Source of the DNA: Ypsolopha sequella
Taxonomy: Eukaryota; Arthropoda; Insecta; Lepidoptera; Ypsolophidae
Direction: 5' to 3'
NCBI GenBank assembly: GCA_934047225.1
Contig: OW203998.1
Coordinates: 17,623,280 to 17,687,279 of the forward strand
Length of the DNA stretch: 64,000 nucleotides
Of this stretch, positions 1-13,100 are shown one piece after another (within the stretch, counting starts at the first letter, position 1; each line of letters opens with the position of its first letter). The position numbers and the translations under genes were made by a program. The notes beneath the pieces were generated by a model that was given only the letters and a program-made list of their open reading frames with translations, had not been told where the DNA came from and searched no databases.

Positions 1-204
1 CATATATTATTTAATTACTTATATAACATTAAAACTGACCTGTAATAAGTATATCGGATATACCTACATTACACAAATAAATAAATTTCATTTCGCTCTG
101 TCTATTATTGCGTTTCGTCTTGAAAGTAGTAACTTAGAAGTTGTCATTTGGGAAAGTAGAAATTTGGGAAAATAGTAATTTTGGGAAGTGGTCACTTTAG
201 GAAA

Positions 205-453
205 GGGGTCATCCATATATTACTTCATTTGAAATTAGGGGGGTCTGGTCTACGGATGGCGGCAATATCATGTGTCTTGCCAAAAGAAAAGAAAAAAACA
301 TTATTTAAACAACAATATCGATTTTGTAATACAGATTACGAAAATTACATCAGTTTTGTGAGAGGGTGGGGTCTTTAGATAATGACGATAGGATGATTGT
401 ACGGAGGGGGGGCAAAAATCGGCAAAGGTCGATGACGTAATATGGACAGCCCC
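205..453. mobile_element. MITE with GGGG-TCCATAT-ATTAC ends
   Basis: GGGGTCATCCATATATTAC at 205 is mirrored by GTAATATGGACAGCCCC ending at 453. No open frame belongs to it. A sister element follows at 458. Confidence 0.6.
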
Positions 454-457
454 AAAC

Positions 458-731
458 TGGATCCATAAATTATGTCACGCTTTAAGGGGGAGAGAGGGGG
501 TCAACAACGTGTGACATCGTGTAACGGGGAGGACGTCTCATAAGGTTCGTGACTTCACTGTCTAAATTTAAAGTAATAAAACTCTAAACTACAAAATTTT
601 TTCTTTCTAAAATGATTGATTTAAAATTGATTTTGAAAATTTTTAACTTTAAAATTTAAAAAAATGTGCCGTAGGACGGGGGGAGCTTCCAAAAACAGGA
701 AATTTGTGTGACGCAATTTATGGATGGCCCC
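458..731. mobile_element. Second MITE of the same type
   Basis: TGGATCCATAAATTATGTCA at 458 is mirrored by TGACGCAATTTATGGATGGC near 731. The ends resemble those of the element at 205-453, so two relatives lie head to tail. Confidence 0.6.
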
Positions 732-1071
732 ATATGAACCTGAAGGTCAATTCGCTACATTGTTTTGTTTATAAATGTGTATGACTGGATGCCAACCCAA
801 ACTAAAAACCTGGGCATCCGCTGAAAATCAGCGTCGTAGCTACAGCTGCGACGTTATGCTGAGCGTAGACCCTTTTGGTATCATTTAGATTTTAATTAGT
901 TACAATGTTCCTAAAAATTCTACATTATTATGTATAACTGGTTATTAAATTTTAAGTTTTTATACCAAATAAACATTTTTCTTTCGTTTTTTCTTTCTAT
1001 TTCCGCGTTTCGCGGCGTCGTCGTCGGTGTGCAAAGGGCGCAATGATAACAATACAAAGCTACAAACATAC

Positions 1072-1183
1072 CAGTTTCTCATTGCCATCAACGTTCCTTG
1101 TAAAAGTAACTTGAACAGGCAACAAGACCGCATCACGAACGTTGAGCGCAGCTACCTTATAGCCGGTGGCCAATGACGCCGCC
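1072..1183 (-). CDS. HYOU1: HYOU1 exon 9 (last exon in window)
   Basis: Acceptor TTTTTTTCAG before 1183 and donor GTATGT after 1072. It encodes [20 protein letters not shown] and [15 protein letters not shown], the end of the ATPase domain and start of the linker. The next exon is outside the window. Confidence 0.92.
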
Positions 1184-4100
1184 CTGAAAAAAAATATATA
1201 TCGTCACGACTAGGGAATGCAATCTTGCACCTAAATGTCAACCTCGGTATTTGCAAGTTAAAAAAAAACAATCTCGCAAGATCTCGGTATTAGCGAGATC
1301 TTGCATTAATAAAAATTCTTTTGAAAAAATATTGTTTCAAATACTGCTTGGTAAAAAAATTAATACAAAATATCAATCCAACTAGAGGGATGTATTTAAA
1401 TATACTTATAATAGTTAATTATATTATTCTACTGACCACAAGCTTTCTCAAAGAAACATACCAGCGCAAATGAAAAAATAAATTCTCCTTTCCATAATAA
1501 CTTTAAAAACAAACTGTATAGGTAAATGTTGTATGGACATGTTTTTTTTTTTTCATTTTCTTTGTTATGTTTCTTTGGAAAATTTGTTTAGTGTGAACAG
1601 TAGAGTAGAGTATATGATTTTATTTAAAGATAGCGTGTGTTTTCATTTTATATAGCCTATAAACTAGCCCAGCCGCAGACAAGGTTCTTTCTAATTCCAT
1701 GTTTATAGTCATAAATTTTAACAAAATTACGTTCATGATTTTATGATGCAAAATGCAGTTATTGTCTTCTGGGCCCAGCAAATCCAAAGCTTAAATTTTT
1801 TTTTAAAGTTATTGAAGTATCGTCAATGCCCTTCATCTGTAATATGCGCTGCCGCTTGATCTCGCAAATCTTGCGAGATCTCGCACTGATAACGATGCGT
1901 GATTGATCTTGCAATATATGTGCGAGATCTCGGTATTTCGAGATCTCGGTATACCGAGATTGCATTCCCTAGTCACGACATCCAACCCCGAATCAATGTC
2001 AGAGGTGTTAACGAGTGTGGACTGTTAAGAGGCGTCATCACGCGCAAACCTTCATACAAACGCGGTCACAAATTTGTGGGGTTTATTTATTTAAATAAGT
2101 TTATTTAAATCAAATTATCATATAACAGTGTTTGTTGTACATGATTACTTAAAAACAAGTTACATTAAACAGGTTGCCAGTAAGTAAGTCTGTGCCCGAA
2201 CTAGGTGCTAGAGTACTCTAGACCGGTGTTTCAGGGTGTCTATGGAATGTTATGATAATATTTTAGGCTGAGTCCATTAACATTATCTGGATGTATCAAT
2301 TTTGCGCCCGCGACGAAATCGGCACGACTGTATTATCCTTCCAAGTATTATGGAGCGTGCACCTTATAGCGAAATGAAACAGCATGACATTTGGCCACGC
2401 CCACAACTGTTGGTCGCGTCATGATGTCTGTTTTTAGTAGAACAGTCAAAACTCATACACCTGTTTTCACCGATGATTTTTACCTCCCAACGTGATAGGG
2501 GTTTAACTTAATCGCCGTATCAGGCACAAATGGAAGCTTTTTAGGGCATGCATGTTCACCTCACAGCGTTTTCTTTCACCGTTCAGCAGGTGGTCAAAAG
2601 TTATTTGTGCAACAAGAGAGCAAAGGTTTTTTTTTTATTGCGAGTGCCGAGTTTGAATCCCGAGCAAGCGAAGGATTCTATAATTGAATCACAAGCGTAG
2701 CTTAGTTTTCTTTTTTATGGTGTACAAATAAAGTTGTATTGTTGTTTACTGTACAACTAGAAAATTTTGACCGGTGATTACTATTACCAGATTTTATCTT
2801 TAAAACCACTTAAGGCGCATTATGCTGCGAAAGTGCTGCCACTTTAGAAAAAACATAATTACTTACCTACCAGAATAATTATTAAAAGTCTGCTCAATTA
2901 AATGTCTAGAAATTAAATAGTTTTTAAATAGCGTAGTTTTCATAGACAACATCTTCGATGAGCTAAAAAGTTTTGCTAAAAACGGCCGCTTTTGGCACAA
3001 GTTAAAATACGTTACATATATAAAAATACGATAAAATACGATAAATAAGACGTTGTTTCTGAAAACATTTTGATGTGTAAAAATAGTTCATTACTATTTC
3101 TAGGCATTTAATTGAACAGATTTTGAATAATTATTCTAGTAAGTAAGAATTAAATGAGACTTGAAGATAATTCATGATTTATATAAAAACGGCTCACCTC
3201 GATACGTGTTATGATCGGGAAAGCCGACCAATTTCAGCAGACTGCCTTCATCTGGGCGAGTGAAGACGTTTACGCGACGACGTTACGCTTCACACTGCGG
3301 GCTGCGGCCCGTAGGGCTCGGGATGACATCGATGCAGATGGTATGCGACGATGCGTAACGTCATCGCGTAAACATCTTCACTCGCCCCGATGAAGGCAGT
3401 CTAAATCTGCTGAAACTGGTCGAGTAGTAAGTAAGAAATAATTTTTTTCTAATGTGGCAGCACTTTCGCAGCATAAAACGCCTTAACGGTGACAGAAGTT
3501 ACCTACCAAATACCCTGTATCTGTCTGTATGGTATCTTACCTATAAACAGCGCCGAGAGTGGCCGCCTCGTCAGCGTTGATAGACCTCGACGGATCGTGT
3601 CCCGTCACATCCTTCAACGCTTGTTGTACTGCCGGCACCTGTCATATCAATAATTAATAGTTTAGAGTTGTGATAGAACATACACACATTGTAACAGTTG
3701 TAATTTCGATTATATGTTTTTATTACGAAATGCATCGCTTTGAATACTCTAATTATTATTAGAGTGCATTACCAACTAGAAATCAATCGGAAACAAATTT
3801 AAAAGCACAAATATTTTGAAAAAATTCCTCAGGCCAGGATTTGAACTTGCGACCTCCTGCTTACATGACAGGCGCACTACCGATTGCGCTACCGAGGTTA
3901 GTATCTGGAACGACGAATTTTTCCACTATATCTGTACACCGAATTTTTGTAACTACTTGATATACCAGCTTATAATGCACATACTGAACGCTCACGAGGG
4001 CGTTATCGGGAAGCCCGAGGATTTTTTTCAAAATATTTGTGCTTTTATATTTGTTTCTGATTGATTTCTAGTTGGTAATGCACTCTAATAATAATTAGTT

Positions 4101-7100
4101 GTAATTTCATTATTTATTGATGTCAGACATTCGTCCTCATACCACTGTAGCGGTAGGTAGCAGCTAACGGCTTTGTAATACACGACTTCATTATTAGTGA
4201 TTCCGTGTCTCATTTCCTACCAGGGTTCGAAAAGATACTTATTGTGACAATTATCATATTTATCATCATAAACATCTTAATACAAATAGCTCGATAGTTA
4301 ATAATTGATAATAACAAAAATTGCGTTCATGAAAGTGAACTGTATTCGAATGTGTATTTCCGCACTTGCGTATAACCGAACGCACGAATTGTCAACGTGC
4401 CGCGCCCGCGTCCCGCCGCCGTGGGGATCTTCCGTACCATACAAATTCAGTTCGGATTTAAGAGTGCTTTCGCGCGTTTCTGCAGCGCTTCAAAGCGCTA
4501 CTTTAAATAATTTAAAATATAATACTAAAATGATTTTTACTTTAATAAATGTTAATTTACTTTAAAAATCACATTTTTTTTTCATTTGTTTTTGTTAGAA
4601 TTGCTCAAATTATAATGCATTTTTTATGAAACATTATAACAAATTAATTTCTTACACTGGTGATCAATATCCGATAATGATCTGATAATTATCGGAGAAT
4701 TAACAAGCAGCGTAATTATCTTGATAATTTCGAACCCTGTTTCCTACTTATAAACAACCTTCTGATAGACGATGTCCCAAAAACCTAAATTCAATCATTT
4801 TGGTTACAGCCAGTTACAGTATGTATTCAAATGTGTTGGCGCTCTGTGGGTGGAGCTTACAACAAATAACTGTCTGTAATCAAATCAATCATGACAACCA
4901 CCATCAGTCAACCTATCTCCGCGTGGAAATTTCTACATTCCATGTATTATATTACTGCAAGCTTGCAAACAATATTATAATGTTTACACTGTTGATTGTT
5001 GGCACTTGGTGGAACTTGCAATACATAATGAACAGAAAATCATTTGTACATACTATCCCACAAATTTATTTAATACTTCCTGACCGGTTTCGCCTTTATG
5101 GCATTATCAAAGGAATTAATATAAGATCTTAATTACAAAATAAATAGTTTACATCAGCCAGTGCGATCAATGACACTAACACATTTTTGTAGTGAGGGTA
5201 ATCGTTTATTTATCCGTTCTAGTATTTACACGACACATTAATGCTTTAAATATTATGCTTTTTCTAGTAATGTTTGCGTATTCATAATAATCATTCAATA
5301 AAAAATTGTTTCTTGATAAAAATTTAAACTAACTCACATAATATAACATTTTGATACCACAATCATATAATACAACCCAGATATAGGTGCTGATATTTTC
5401 ACTGTCCCATTTTATTTTTACCATCCCCGAAAATGAAACCAAAAAAAACACCATCACAAATTCTAAAATCTACGCAAGATTTTCTTGTACATATTTTTGT
5501 GAAATCTCATTCTGTAGAAGATTAATTATGTATGCAAATTTTAAAATCGATCGCTCGAGCGACTATAGGAAGCGGAATTACTACGAGAAGTAGAATTATC
5601 CTATTAAAACACGGTAGTGGGATATAAACTCACCCTGGCACCTCCACCAGCCAATATAAGCTTGGCCCCCGCCCCGGCTCCACCTGCCGCCGCCAAAGCT
5701 CTCTGTACCACGCCAGCAACGCGAGGCCAGAGATCAGCGCATAGATCTTCCAGTTCTTGACGGGTCACCTGAAAGGAAAGAACGATTTTATTTCTATCTA
5801 TCTATAACTTAAGAGCTACGCTCTTGTCGGTAGCGTGACTGCCATTCTTCTCTATCTACTGCTAACGATTTGACCTCTTGATATGACGTAACATCAACTT
5901 TCTCCTTCACTTAAGTAAAGTAGGTTCGTCTAGGTCTTCCTCTTCCTTTTTTCCCCTCGACCTTTCTATGATATTTTTCAAGAAACTGTCATGACGAATC
6001 AAGTGTCCTATCAACCTCCCTCTTCTAAATTTCAATGGTTTAAACAGACATCTTTCTTGCTCTACAATTCTCAGCACTTCCTTAGTCTTCTTTTCCGTCC
6101 AGCTAATTCTCTCCATCCTTCAGCACCAAATTTCAAACGCCTCTAACTTTTCTTTGTCTTATTGAAATATTTTTTATTTATATTGCATAAATAAATTACT
6201 AATTCTCACTCTCAAACATGAACAGAGTCTGAAAGAATCTCTATGATTGTTTCTCTATCAATTCATCGACGGAAACTACGCCGAAGTGACAATATTCGAT
6301 CGATTATTATCGTTCGGTTTTAGTACATCTCTATCACACTATTCAGTAGCGTTCCTAAACGCCTGTAAAATTTTACTGTCAAAGTGAATTTTACATTTCT
6401 GACAAGGTTTATGAAAAACTTCGAGCTGTTCGTTTTCAATCGCGTAGTTGTGGAACAGGTGACAGTTAATTTTTACCTTTACCCCGGCGTTTAGGAACGC
6501 TACCTTAATGCAATAAATCACATTGATTTAATACTTTTTATTCAAAAATAATGAAAGCAATAATAAGTTGTACGTTTGGGAACGAAAACTGACACAACCA
6601 CCTTAAACAATAGATCGCTTTCCACGTCGTGGTTCGGATCTATCTTATCTTACAGGCTATTATTGTTTTAGCGATAATTCAACAGATTAATTTAATCTGG
6701 CGACGATTCAACGTAAATTATTTAATTACTATAAATACAAATTAATTATAAAGTAAGCTATATACATGCATAATTTTAAAATTAAAAAAAAACATAAATT
6801 GAAGCCCTTATTCTGAGTATTGATATAATATGATAAGATATAGTAAACAAATAATTTTTTTTTCTTAATATAACAATGTAATAATAACAAACACTTTATT
6901 TCACACAAAAAGCACACATAAATACAATTTAGAATTAAGAGAAATACAGGGCAAAGGCGGACTTATTTCTGAAAGAAATTCCTTTCAGTCAACCATAAAT
7001 GACAGAGATGAGGAAAAATTATACATTGGTACCGATTCGGTGAAGCACATCTTAACTTATTCGACAGGACTAAACTTAATTTAAGCGTTCTGTCCTTGTC

Positions 7101-10100
7101 TTTTCGATAAAGAAAGAAAAAGACTGGACACTTAAAATACGGTTAGTCCTGTCAAATAAGTTAAGACGTGTTATGCCGAATCGATACCATAGGCTTATTT
7201 CAATTCAAATTGAATGCATAAAGAGCGATATAAATATGTACGTAACTATAGTAAATATAATAGTCTACATACACTTATTACATATTATAATGTACATAGG
7301 TAGTTAAAGTAAATCAATTGAATTGCATGTATATTTTAATATTTGTATACTGTAGTATATAGAGTAAAACATGAAACGGCCATTTTTAGACATTTTTAAG
7401 ATATGTGTCTGTACTCGTGTTTACGCAAATAAACTTTTCATTTCATATCAGTATTAAGTATTAAAATTAACTTATGACTATTTTTAAATCCAAAATACGC
7501 AAAATATCAATCTCAAACTTACCAACAACTTGAAATCCTTATCATCAAGCAGACTCTCAATCTGCGCATAGAACTCCGAATTAGCCGACAGCACAATCTT
7601 CAACCTCTCTGCCTCCCTCAGCAACTTCTCCATGGCTCGGGGGGACGCTCTGACGTCACCGCCGCCGTTGGCCTCCCAGCCCTTGATCAGGTGCTCTCGG
7701 AGACGGAGAGTCATGTCGAGACCTCCAAGGGTTCTACAAAGGCGAAAGGAGCAAAATTATTAAGAAGTAAGAAGGTGCTGTCTCGACGTAACCCTTGTCC
7801 TTGACCTTGACTGTGTGGTACTCGACTAGCGCCGCCTTAGTGCTAACCGCACCCATGTCAAAGAGGTTAACTCATGCAGAACACTAGCTCACCTGTTATA
7901 TCAGACCCCAAGTACGTGCAGCTGTGGCACAGTCTCGACGTAACCATAGTCCTTGATATTGACTGTGTGGTACTCGACTACGCCCGCTTTAGTGCTAGCT
8001 GCACCCATGTCTAAGAGGTTAACTCAACTGTCATATCCGACCCAGAGTACGTGCAGCCGTGGCACAGTCTCGACGTAACCCTTGTCCTTGACCTTGACTG
8101 TGCGGTCCTCGACTACAGCGCTCCCAAAGTGATAGTGCGCATACACATCTTCGCCACCGTTCGGCCAAGTTCGTATTTCCATTCACTTTCTATACAATCA
8201 ATACGGTCACGTGGTACGTCCGGTCGCTCGACTATAGAATGTATGCGCATTATTACTTTGGGAGTACTGTACGCCCGCCTTAGTGCTAGCTGCACCCATG
8301 TCAAAGAGGGTAACTCATGTAGAATACTCACCTATCATATCCAACCCCTCAGTACGTGCAGTTGTGGCATAGTCTCGACGTAACCCTTGTCCTTGATCTT
8401 GACTGTGTGGTACTCGACTACGCCCGCTTTGTGCTAGCTGCACCCATGTCCCAGAGGTTAACTCATGTAGAACACTAGCTCACCTGTCATATCCGACCCC
8501 GAGTACATGCAGCTGTGGTACAGTCTCGACGTAACCCTTGTCCTTGATCTTGACTGTGCGGTACTCGACTAGCGCCGCCTTAGTGCTAGCTGCACCCATG
8601 TCAAAGAACAAAGCGTGCCATGCTGTGTCGTTGATTTCCTGAAAACATATAACACACAATATAAGTTTGTAGCTCGTCTCCTACATGAAGATTTTTATGA
8701 AAATCAATTGCGTATAAAAAGCTAAAAACAGTACTTAGTATAGTTATTTTTTCGATATCCCAAAAATTTACGAAGTCATTGGCAATCAAATTGAGCTTAA
8801 AGGCATGTATCATGACGTCGTTCGACACGATTTCATACTAAAAGGGATAAATATCGCAATCGCTAACTTCGGTAATGATAGGAATCTTTCTAACATGTAA
8901 AAAGTTTTGTGTTTAGGAATAACTAAGTAATCCCATAAAATCCCAGTCACCATAAAAAATATTTTGATATTTCACTTCATGAGACGAGCTTTTTGGCCCC
9001 AGATAAAAAAGCATTCAACATTGAATCGACATCGAAACGAGGCTTGGCCTTCGGCTTCATCAGAGATCCAATGGTCGGAACTAAAATGAATATGAAAAAG
9101 ACGCAACTCCGTCTTTGCGACCTTTAGCCTCGCTAAACAGGCTGATGGGTTGATTATGTTGAGTTATACTGCGAACAGACAGACAGACAGACACCGAAGC
9201 TTCATATAAATGTATTAAGAAATGTGAGAAGGGCCAAGTCAAACACACCCGAAATAGAAGAGCTTGTATGACTAAGTTGATGGATGCGGAAGAGGCGAAA
9301 AAGGTCATAGCAGATTGAAATCTGTGGTATCTGCCTCCCCCTCTGAAAGACAGGCGTGTGTAATTATATGAGTAAACTCTAATTCAAATATCCAAGCCAA
9401 CTGACCTTTCTCCTAAATATCCCATAGTTGATGGCGATACCGGTGTAGTCATTGATCAGCTGAAGTACGTTCAGCCCAGCGAGGGCGGCGGCGTCTTTGA
9501 GCGCGCGTCGCTCGGCCTGGTTGAAGTAGCCGGGCACTGTGATCACGCATTCCGTGATTTGTTGACCTGGGCAGACAGGGGCTTTCGGTTAAACTGGGTA
9601 CATTTATTCGCCTTGGCAACCCGGGAAAGTGTTTAAACTGGGTACATTTGTTGACCTGAGCAGACTGGAGATTGTGGTTTAACTGGGTACATTTGTTGAC
9701 CTGAGCAGACTGCAGGTTGTGGTTTAACTGGGTATATTTGTTGCCCTGGGCAGGCAGGGGCTTTTGGTTAAATAGGTACATTGGTCAAGCAGGGGCTTTT
9801 GGATAAACTGGGTACATTTGTTGATCTGGGCGGACTGACGCTTTTGTAAAACAGGGTGCATTTTTACCAGAGGCCTTATTTTCTAACTTCAACATCTGAT
9901 TGACGTATCACCGAAAAATTACCCTGATATGTCTTAAAGACAGTAAAACTATTTTGGATTTTTTGAAAAACAAAGGTTTCGATGGTGATTGCACACCCAT
10001 ATCCCTCCTGTATACTAGACATGTAAGGGGTAGTGGATTTGCCGTGTAGCCGGGTACCCGGCAACGAAACACGTCTATATCGCTCTCTTGTTCATCTCTG

Positions 10101-13100
10101 CGATGTTTATCGCTATCAAAGCACATCCCTCAATAGTCGAAATACACGAAATCCAAGCTGAGCTTAACGTACCTAAAACCAAATTATATCAAGATGTTCC
10201 GACTAGATGGAATTCGACGTTTTATTTGCTAGAACGTTTACTGGAACAAAGGCGCGCAATCTCTGTATACTTCTTGGAATCAACGCTGAATTTTGATAAT
10301 TTGTCGAGCGATCAATGGGAAATTTTACAGCAAATGCTCAAATTGCTTAAGCTCTGCTTGCTGTTATTAAAATTTGTGCCGGGTACCTGGCGCTATTACC
10401 CGCTACTCGGCCGGTTCCTAGAAAAAGTGCCGGATCTGCCGGGTATCGGATCCAAACCGGGTACCCGTTACATGTCTACTGTATACGGGCCTGGTTGTTT
10501 ATCATTTAACATGATCTGTGTTCTACAACAGTAGATGTGTTTATCTGGTACGTGTAATGTTTGCATTTTTTGCAGTAATAACATCAATATTTGCCACAAC
10601 AAAACTAATGTGAGCTCTCGCATAATACCCTGAAATTATTACTATTAATAATAAATAAATAGAAATCTTTTATTTCGGATAAATCAGAATCCATAGCATA
10701 TTAGTAAGACTTAATATTATGAAATAAAATAAAATAAAACAAAACACAAAAACCGAAGCTATAATAAAACTGTACAAAGACACTATCTTATATTGCTCTG
10801 TACCAAGAGCGATCAAGGATTTGGGGAGTTTTCCCTGATCACTCTCTGCACAAAGCACCTCCACAGCAGTGGCGTGCACAGAACTTCTTTTCGGAAAAGC
10901 AATCAGAAGGTCAAGTACGACAATAAAAAAAATATGAAAAAATTTAAATAACACTTTCAAAAAAAAACTTTGTATGAAAATGTTCACTCTAGGAAAGGCA
11001 GTGCCTACCCGGCGTCATACAATTTTTTTTTTTCAAAGTGTAATAAAAAAAAAAATATTTTTTTTTATTGTCGTACTTGACCTTCTGATTGCTTTTCCGG
11101 AAAAAAGTTCTGTGCACGCCACTGCTCCACAGGTGTCGGCTACAGTTTCCAGGATGCTGTTGGGACTGTCCCGCGTCCTGCGGATCATAGATATCGTTTT
11201 ATAACTGCATATATAATAGGTCTTCACATATGAAATTGCTGAAATTTTCTTACAGATTCATTAGTTCATAATTCCTGTAATTCAATTATTTGTTTTTTGG
11301 TTCAAAGTTGATTTCTAGGTTTTACATCTGTGTATTAAACTTTGTTTTTATTTTCAGTTTGATTATAAAAATTAAATCTAAAAAAAACACTTCGTCCTAA
11401 ATTCCATCCATTTCCATGATAAGATTCGTAGTGATTTTTTTACAGTTGACACTTTTCAAAAATTAAATTAATGTTGCTGTTAGCTTAACGTTGTCTCATT
11501 CATACACAAAAGAAATTACATAATTTGGATTTGTCATTCCTAAAAAAATGCAATAAATGTTAGGACTGAAAATTGAGTTTCCTTCAAATTCTCTATAGAA
11601 AACAGCTATTTCATATGTGAAGACCTAATATACATTATAGCTGCAAAGCCGTCAGTTTGATATTCAGCAAACATTCCTGACGCACTACAAAAGCGGGGCA
11701 ATCCCATCAACATCCTAAATACATTATTATATGGGACGTGCAAGGTGTCCAGCAATCTCTTGGTATACTTGACCCACAGATTCCCCGTGTACAAGCTCTA
11801 GCAGTATGCCTAAAGGGGCTCCACAATGCTAAACATCTGTTTTGTATTGGATTCAGTTCCGTCAATGTAGATCGTAAAAATTTGAAAAAAATATGGCATG
11901 TTTTTTGACTCAAGACAATTATTAATTACACTTTATAAATAAACATACTTTCAATCTTCCGTTAATTACATTAATTTAAAAAAGCATGAATTTCACGAAA
12001 AAAGCGTTTCAGTTTCCATGTTTCAAAACCGATTGAAACGAAACCAACACACGCAGATACTAACTAGAAAAAAACATCTTTATTTCATAAAGAAATTATG
12101 CTTAATTTCCTAATGGAGCCGCGATTTCTAAATAATTGAAGTTTAGTGTGCACGGCATCTAAATAGAGCAGGATAGAGAGTCAAAAAACAAACGCGTTAG
12201 AGCAGGACTGAATTTTCGCATTGTGCAGCCCCTTAAAAAGCGTTACCTTGACTTCCTCTGTACAACGGGAAAATCTGCGCGCCAGCATGTTACTTCTAAA
12301 ACCGCCAGCGACCTGCGTGTCTACCGCGTAATTCTCATTTTCATCAACATCAACTTGAGATTGAAATTTGACGTGCGTGCGACGACGCCCGCCTAACATG
12401 CCATCTCTTTTGCACGCGTTGAATTTCGCATGCATTTGCTTGAAGTTGATACAAATGAGAATTACGCGGTAGAGCCCCTGGGTTCCCTTTCAATATCATC
12501 ATCGTCTTTAAGGTTACTTTTAAATGCAATCTTTCATTAATAGGTATTCAATGGCGCGGAAATTTATGAAACGATAAGAAATGCTAACAAACTTATTGAT
12601 TGTTTTTTGTTTACTTGGGCACATGGCATTAGACCTAATTTTCAACTCATCCTTATTAACATTTTTCGACTAGTCCTGTTCTTAATCAATTAAAAGAGAT
12701 ATTAAGTAAATTAGTAGTTGGGAGGGCATTGTAAAAGAAAAAAACTTTTATTATGCTACTTTTGTAACTTGGTAACAATCGTTAACAACTTCCAAAATGT
12801 GTTTTTGCTAAACAAATCAGGAGAAATAAAGACAATTCCACTATTAATTCAACGGATTCATGCTAAGTTTCCTTTAACTTCGTTTTAAATAACAACTTGT
12901 TTGTACTACAATTATGTGTGATATGTTGAATATTTTTTTTATTTTTCATGCCCAGTAGCACAGTGTTTAATCGCGCGCGATGCGACTCATTTGAATCACA
13001 AGTGCGAGAAGCGTGACATCAGTGGCGTGCACAGAACTTTTTGCTGGAAAAGCAAGTAATTGGTCAAGAATAACAATAAAAAAATATGAAAAAATTTAAA

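Larger units (their letters stand above)
10790..12330 (-). pseudogene. LINE carcass split by three TIR elements
   Basis: Reading the minus strand, about 12300-12234 gives [20 protein letters not shown], 11812-11630 gives LWVKYTK and [19 protein letters not shown], and 11214-11133 gives [20 protein letters not shown]. In order they match the C-terminal region of the LINE ORF2 at 24943-27771. The gaps are exactly the TIR elements at about 11815-12231, 11219-11625 and 10867-11124. Stop codons show it is dead. Confidence 0.85.

Noticed and set aside
8051..8383. 110-codon plus-strand frame
   Set aside because: Antisense of the exon-5 copies of HYOU1 plus a MITE.
9449..9781. 110-codon minus-strand frame with repeated '[12 protein letters not shown]'
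   Set aside because: Reads the 45-bp acceptor minisatellite and part of exon 4 in the wrong frame.
10088..10534. 148-codon plus-strand frame as a cellular gene
   Set aside because: It is a hAT transposase fragment inside an element with TIRs and a perfect 8-bp duplication.
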